Assembly: GCA_003550305.1 (NCBI GenBank)
Contig: QKYT01000215.1
Coordinates: 77,448 to 141,447, forward strand
Source: Glomus cerebriforme
Lineage: Eukaryota > Glomeromycota > Glomeromycetes > Glomerales > Glomeraceae
Length of the DNA stretch: 64,000 nucleotides
Direction of reading: 5' to 3'
Numbering within the stretch: the first letter of the stretch is position 1; every line of letters starts with the position of its first letter. The position numbers and the translations under genes are program-made. Under the pieces are notes generated by a model that ran no database searches, was not told the origin of the DNA, and worked only from the letters and a program-made list of their open reading frames with translations. This document shows, piece after piece, positions 59,390-64,000 of this stretch.

Positions 59390-60623
59390 TTATTGGAACA
59401 CTAGATCCTCATGATTTTTAATCCAGTTTTCTTCTACCCATTTTTTTGCTCGTTCAACCGAGTTTCTCTTGAAATATAAAATAACGGTAGTATCATTTAT
59501 CCATTTCAACCACCTAAACAAATTTAAAGCCTGAAAGCAGTTTACAATATTTTTACTTCTCCATTTAAGTAGGTGATTTCCAGTGAGAGTGAAACTTTCT
59601 AACTTTGAACTAGAAGGCGGGTCATATCCAAATGAAAACTTCTTATAATAATCATCGAGCATAATAAAATCTACATCGTTCATAACATGGGTAGATTTTA
59701 AATTTTTTAACTCTTTGGATGTACCTACCGAAAGCAGGGAGATATTATTATTGGAAACAACCCCATTTAAAAATAATGAAGATTTTTTTTTACCTATAGA
59801 CCAAAACCATATTTCTATGTTCTATCTGTAATCTAATGTCTGATTCACAAATGTACAGTAGTCTCTGTTACCAAAAATCAGGACTAGAATAGAAGGATGA
59901 CGAGTATAGATAATCTCAGCCATTTCATTGCTTAATGTAGAATCTACGTCCTTTTCTTTATTTCGTGCATTTCTATTGAAAGTGAAGACCTCATATTCTT
60001 GTTCTTTAATGAATCTCCACAAAGTTTCCTCATCTGGAGGCTGAGAACCTACAATCATAGGTTTATTTCCTTATTTTTGTCCATGCAATAACATTGTGAG
60101 TAATATACTGTGATCTACGAAATTCATTAAGCTCGTATGATTTTCTTTTATTGTTATATGATCCCATTTGTTCTTGTTGCCTAATTACATATTTTCCTTG
60201 AATAAATAAATTTGTATCATCAACAAAAACATATACTTGGCTATCTGGCACTGAATGGATCTGGATCACGAAATGAATATGGTTTTCAAGAGTACTGGGG
60301 TATAATTCTCCTATTTTCTTTTCTTGATCATCTAGTTGGATACTATCTATTATTTCTTTAATTGCCAAGTCGAACGGTTGATGTTTTTTGATTTTTTGTA
60401 GATTTTTTTTATCATTGATGGGAAATTCTACTTTCCATAACATATATGAACTTATATCATCAATATAGCAAGTTTTTATATTCTCATAGACCATGGATAT
60501 AGTAGTTTCATTATTAATTTCAACAGGAATAACGCTAAGGTCTGTGGTAGATGCAATGAGACACATTAATTTATTTACCATGCTCAATACAAAATGGACA
60601 TATGTTCTAATTCCTAAGTTCAA
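59390..60623 (-). pseudogene. Crinkler N-terminal domain fused to an NYN nuclease domain
   Basis: Minus strand. The frame from 60623 carries a CRN-like header: LMCLIASTTDLSVIPVEIN, the LWKVEFPINDKKN element, IGELYPSTLENHIHFVIQIH. A short linker leads directly to VYVFVDDTNLFIQGKY, the first acidic motif of an NYN domain, and RRSQYITHNVIAWTKI. A frameshift at about 60060 continues with VGSQPPDEETLWRFI, FTFNRNARNKEKDVDS and ILVLIFGNRDYCTF, in the position of the second acidic cluster (GDGDY in the copy at 35.3 kb). A TAG near 59820 precedes NIEIWFWS, then a C-terminal part to 59390 (MLDDYYKKFSFGYDP). One frameshift and one stop. NYN proteins are metal-dependent RNases; the loss of acidic residues in GNRDY may weaken this copy. 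Confidence 0.75.
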
Positions 60624-61019
60624 TTTAAGTATTCAAATTATAGTTTAAAATAGTATCACTGTTTGTGGCTTAGCTTCATGTAATAAGTTGTATGCCATAT
60701 GATGATCTTTCATTAAATGTTCACTGTTCAGTCTCAATTGTACTGTACTATACAAGAATAAGAAATGTAATATATATCTTATTATCAACTAAAATATGGA
60801 TTTTTGGTTGTATTTATCATGTTTTTTATGGTGAACTGCAATATTTTCCCTAATGTAAGAGAACGTTATATCCTCTATGAATGGAAACAGCAAACTATCT
60901 CAAAGATAAATAAAGAAGGTTCGATTTTTTTAATTGCAAATATTCTATAAACAAGGTGTAATTCAAACTAGTTACGCTAAATTTCATATTTATACACATA
61001 CAGTACGTTCTCATATATT
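60624..61019. other. Intergenic DNA
   Basis: AT-rich, nothing recognised. Confidence 0.45.
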
Positions 61020-61357
61020 TTAGTTCTTCAAATGTCCCAAAGGGACTAAATATAGCTATACAGAGATTACTTTCTTACGATAGAATTAGAACTCTTGAAA
61101 TTTCGTACTTCTCTAAAGAAGCATAAACATATATTAAAGAAAATTTAAGATTATTTATTGGAAAATGCATTTCTATCAAAGAATTATTCCAATTAATAGG
61201 GTATAAACCACAAGCATTTTGCATTCCATGGAATTGTATACATTGGCATTACCACAAAGAAATATCATTATTTTTGTTGGCAACTGATATTGGATATTGC
61301 GTAGTTTCTGCGACTTCACATAATAGAAATCTGATAACGTTTTCAAAAATCCATTAA
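61020..61357 (+). pseudogene. Coding relic with one stop
   Basis: A frame reading SSNVPKGLNIAIQRLLSYDR, TAA near 61126, then IKENLRLFIGKCISIKELFQ, QAFCIPWNCIHWHYHKE and LATDIGYCVVSATSHNRNL, ending at 61357. Trp, Cys and His content is protein-like, and the frame continues straight through the stop. Family not recognised. Confidence 0.4.
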
Positions 61358-63383
61358 AAAGATATTGACCAATAGTTAAATTTTAAAGTTAGAAATAATT
61401 CAACAGTTCAGATTTATCATCGATTTAAAATTTTGTAAAATGACGAAAAGAAAAGTCTATCTATATCTACGTGAAGATTAGATAATAAAGCTTAAATTAA
61501 CTATGGAGGTGTGAGACATTTGAGATAATATTATCTTACTTCTTTTAAAATATGATTCCCGATTTCTTCAGTTATAAAAACATGGCATTTTTCAGTATGA
61601 TTCTTAGAATTAAAAGATAATACCATTTACAGATAATTGGCTAACCAAGGAAAAATAACAAAAAACCATAGATGATCTTTTGGTCATATTCTTTGGATCT
61701 TTAATAAAAAAGCAATTAATGATTGAGCCTATTATATTTAACACCGTAGTCATTAATAAATGTCATTTGACAACTTTAGTTGTACTATATTTTTTTCCAT
61801 ATGGTTAAAATCCTGCTATATTAGTGACAGAGAAAGTTGAATTGTTTCCGTGTGATTAGTGCCTAAAACCTTTACATAGAGAATACTTTTTCCAGATGTA
61901 ATTTAGATATTGTATTACATTGGAGATTCGTCCTTGTCTATATTTGTTAGTAATTACAGAGATTATTAGTTCGAAAGCTATGTTCACATTTAACTTTAGA
62001 AAACTTGAACTTAGATCACACCTGATCCCAAATTTCTTTCTAGATTTTCTGATGTGCAGCATCATCCTCCAGACTAATGAAAATGGGTGAAAACATCAAA
62101 AAGTTCAACAAGACATAATATTAATGGAGAGAAAATAGTGGAAATGGGTATTAGTATATTCTACTATTTTGTTTAAAGACATAGTTAAGTAATATTCGAG
62201 ATTTTATTTTTTCCTTTTGTTATAATATTAAAACTAATGGATGATATTTATTCTCGTTGTGGGATCTTGAAGAAAATATTATCTAGAGATATCACAAAAA
62301 GAACAATCTAAAGGAACGATCAGTACAACTGGCAAAGCCAAAATCTTAATAGTTTATATATATAGGTAGCACTAATTATTTTCATACTTCATTATGTAGA
62401 TTTTATAGCATTATCAATCACTATACAGTATAATATCTAAGTCCAAAATATCATATTTTTCCGTTTATTTCAAAAAGAGAAATGACATAATACGTATTAA
62501 TGCTTCAAATTCAAGACCTGTATCATTAGAGAAATATTTGAGAAATCCCTGAAGGGATTAGTCCTACCAATCAAGTAGTTAATTTTTACATATATTGGAT
62601 CTTGATCTTTTGTTGTAAAAAACATAAGTTGTTTAGTCTAACCAATAAAGAATTTTTTATGTAAAGGATCTTTGAGTCAGTTAATGACAAACTATAACAA
62701 GAAAAAATATAAACATCTTAATACTTGTTAGTGATTATTACGAGTCATACATAAAAGTTCTTTGAGAAGATAAGGAACTTACTTATTCATTAGTATATTT
62801 ATATAACTTACTTTTGTGTGGTATCAGAGTTCGTGAAATAACTAACTACGATATAAATTATTTTAATAATAGGAAACTGCATATTTTTTTGAACGACTCA
62901 GTTCCACTGAATAGATTTAATTATTTTCCACTTCATTGTTTGTTGACAAGTAGACATTAATTTATGATTGAAGTTGTTACGTGATATGATAACTGATCAC
63001 TAAGAAAATAACACTCTGTTAAATCACCAAAAAAGTTTCTTATAGGATTGTTGAGCCGCCTCCTGGAGAGATAAAACCTTTTTTGTTATACCTTTTTATG
63101 GGTTAGTTAAGTGGGTGTTTAAAATGATACATTGTTGCTTTAGGCTTTGCCTATTAAGTAAAACATTTTACTATAAATACGTTTTTATCATAATGAAAGA
63201 TTTGTGATATGATAGATTTGTATCTATATTTCTTTATTAATAAAATAAGGTCAACAAAAAGGAGATACTAATGCATGAAACATATTTGCTGTTCTACTTT
63301 TTCAAATAATGATGGAATATAAAAAATCAATTATAGTGTAATGGTACTGTATCTCTTTTCGTCTTTAAACTAAGCTAATTCTA
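61358..63383. other. Gene-poor stretch
   Basis: A minus-strand 69-codon frame at 61856-62065 (HIRKSRKKFGIRCDLSSSF...) has somewhat protein-like content, but no motif or splice support. The rest shows no gene, RNA or repeat. Confidence 0.35.
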
Positions 63384-63731
63384 TCAGATTTTAACAACAA
63401 CGTGAATTTTTTCATCCAGTTTATCTTTGAAAAAATGACTACTGATTGATTCATCTGGGAAGATTTCAGAACTATTATAGAACTTATTTTCCTTAAAGAA
63501 TTTAATTTGTTCATAGACGTTTTTAACTCCTTCGGTATCAACCTTATGGAGAATAAAGTTGGTAGAAGTAATCTTTTCAAATAATGTTGGCCACCTTTCC
63601 TTGATCATAACTCTTAGTTTATCGACCGTATCATCACTAGAGATATTGAGCGTAATTATACTATGTCGTGAGATACTTTCTGGTGAGGAACTGTTGATAA
63701 CTAAACAATTAATGCTAATGACATCAGCCAT
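63384..63731 (-). CDS. Crinkler-like N-terminal domain, single exon
   Basis: A 115-codon frame starting at 63731 (MADVISINCLVINSSSPES). It has an extended strand, a helix (DDTVDKLRVMIKERWPTLF), a segment where other copies carry LWKV (here FILHKVDTEGVKN), and an ending DKLDEKIHVVVKI that matches the close of the CRN header. Nothing follows: the frame stops exactly at the header's end, with no recognisable C-terminal effector domain or donor. An ATG 26 codons upstream exists, but its residues do not fit the family. Either a header-only protein or the surviving 5' end of a truncated gene. Confidence 0.55.
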   Translation of the reverse strand: MADVISINCLVINSSSPESISRHSIITLNISSDDTVDKLRVMIKERWPTLFEKITSTNFILHKVDTEGVKNVYEQIKFFKENKFYNSSEIFPDESISSHFFKDKLDEKIHVVVKI

Positions 63732-64000
63732 TGTTCTCTTTTTCCTATTAAAAGTTGCACAAAGGGAATTAATAATTGTTTTCATGAATAGAATCATGCT
63801 ATGAAACATATTTATATAAATCGGAAATACATTTTTAATTTTACCTTAAATGTTTCACAGAAAATGTTAACTACATTTCTGTAACTGACGTATTATTTGA
63901 CCCTGTTATTACCCTTCCCCCTACTTTGTGTTAAAGTATTGCAAGTATCATACATAATGATCAAAAACGGGAAGTTGAGCAATAGAGAGTTACTGTGTTA
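63732..64000. other. Upstream region, nothing recognised
   Basis: AT-rich DNA to the edge of the window. Confidence 0.4.

Overview
The window looks like nuclear DNA of an arbuscular mycorrhizal fungus, most likely Rhizophagus irregularis or a close relative. It is very AT-rich. Genes are broken by short spliceosomal introns of about 50-110 bp with GTAAGT or GTATGT donors, TACTAAC-like branch points and T-rich tails before AG. The gene families fit that group: tandem protein kinases with an N-terminal cysteine cluster, a BTB/POZ fragment, Crinkler (CRN)-type N-terminal domains, NYN (PIN-like) domains, and many transposon relics. The species call is inferred from composition and family content; no search was run.

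Layout. 1-9055: tandem arrays whose units read as short exons with complete introns (125-672 minus strand, 6662-7000 plus strand), a nested inverted-repeat element (2370-3681) holding a 334-bp near-perfect palindrome, two decayed minus-strand genes, and a multi-exon minus-strand gene with repeated exons (7300-9055). 9056-14265: mostly intergenic, with a decayed minus-strand gene (about 11.0-11.75 kb) and a relic of a Ty3/gypsy-type reverse transcriptase. 14266-16429: a small secreted or membrane protein, a BTB fragment, and a complete five-exon maltose-type O-acetyltransferase gene. 17490-22880: two tandem paralogous kinase genes on the minus strand; one keeps the catalytic residues, the other has lost them. 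23482-32584: a 9.1-kb LINE with ORF1 (zinc knuckle) and ORF2 (APE endonuclease, reverse transcriptase, RNase H), flanked by a perfect 15-bp target-site duplication and carrying a nested inverted-repeat element. 33-64 kb: a gene-poor landscape of decayed dispersed families. It includes an NYN relic, a kinase relic, a coiled-coil gene, an intact three-exon CRN-like gene (46033-47040), a CRN pseudogene (55508-56459), a CRN-NYN fusion pseudogene (59390-60623) and a CRN-only reading frame (63384-63731). At 42108-44236 a poly(A) retroposon carrying only an ORF1-like gene has inserted into the ninth codon of a host gene, with a 15-bp target duplication.

Intact or plausibly functional genes are few: the O-acetyltransferase, the two kinases (one possibly mis-spliced, one a pseudokinase), the small membrane protein, the 243-codon CRN-like gene, and perhaps the repeated-exon gene. 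Most other coding signal is decayed. The points most worth following are the tandem exon-intron arrays, the ORF1-only retroposon, the CRN-NYN architecture and the excess of TGA at apparent tryptophan positions.
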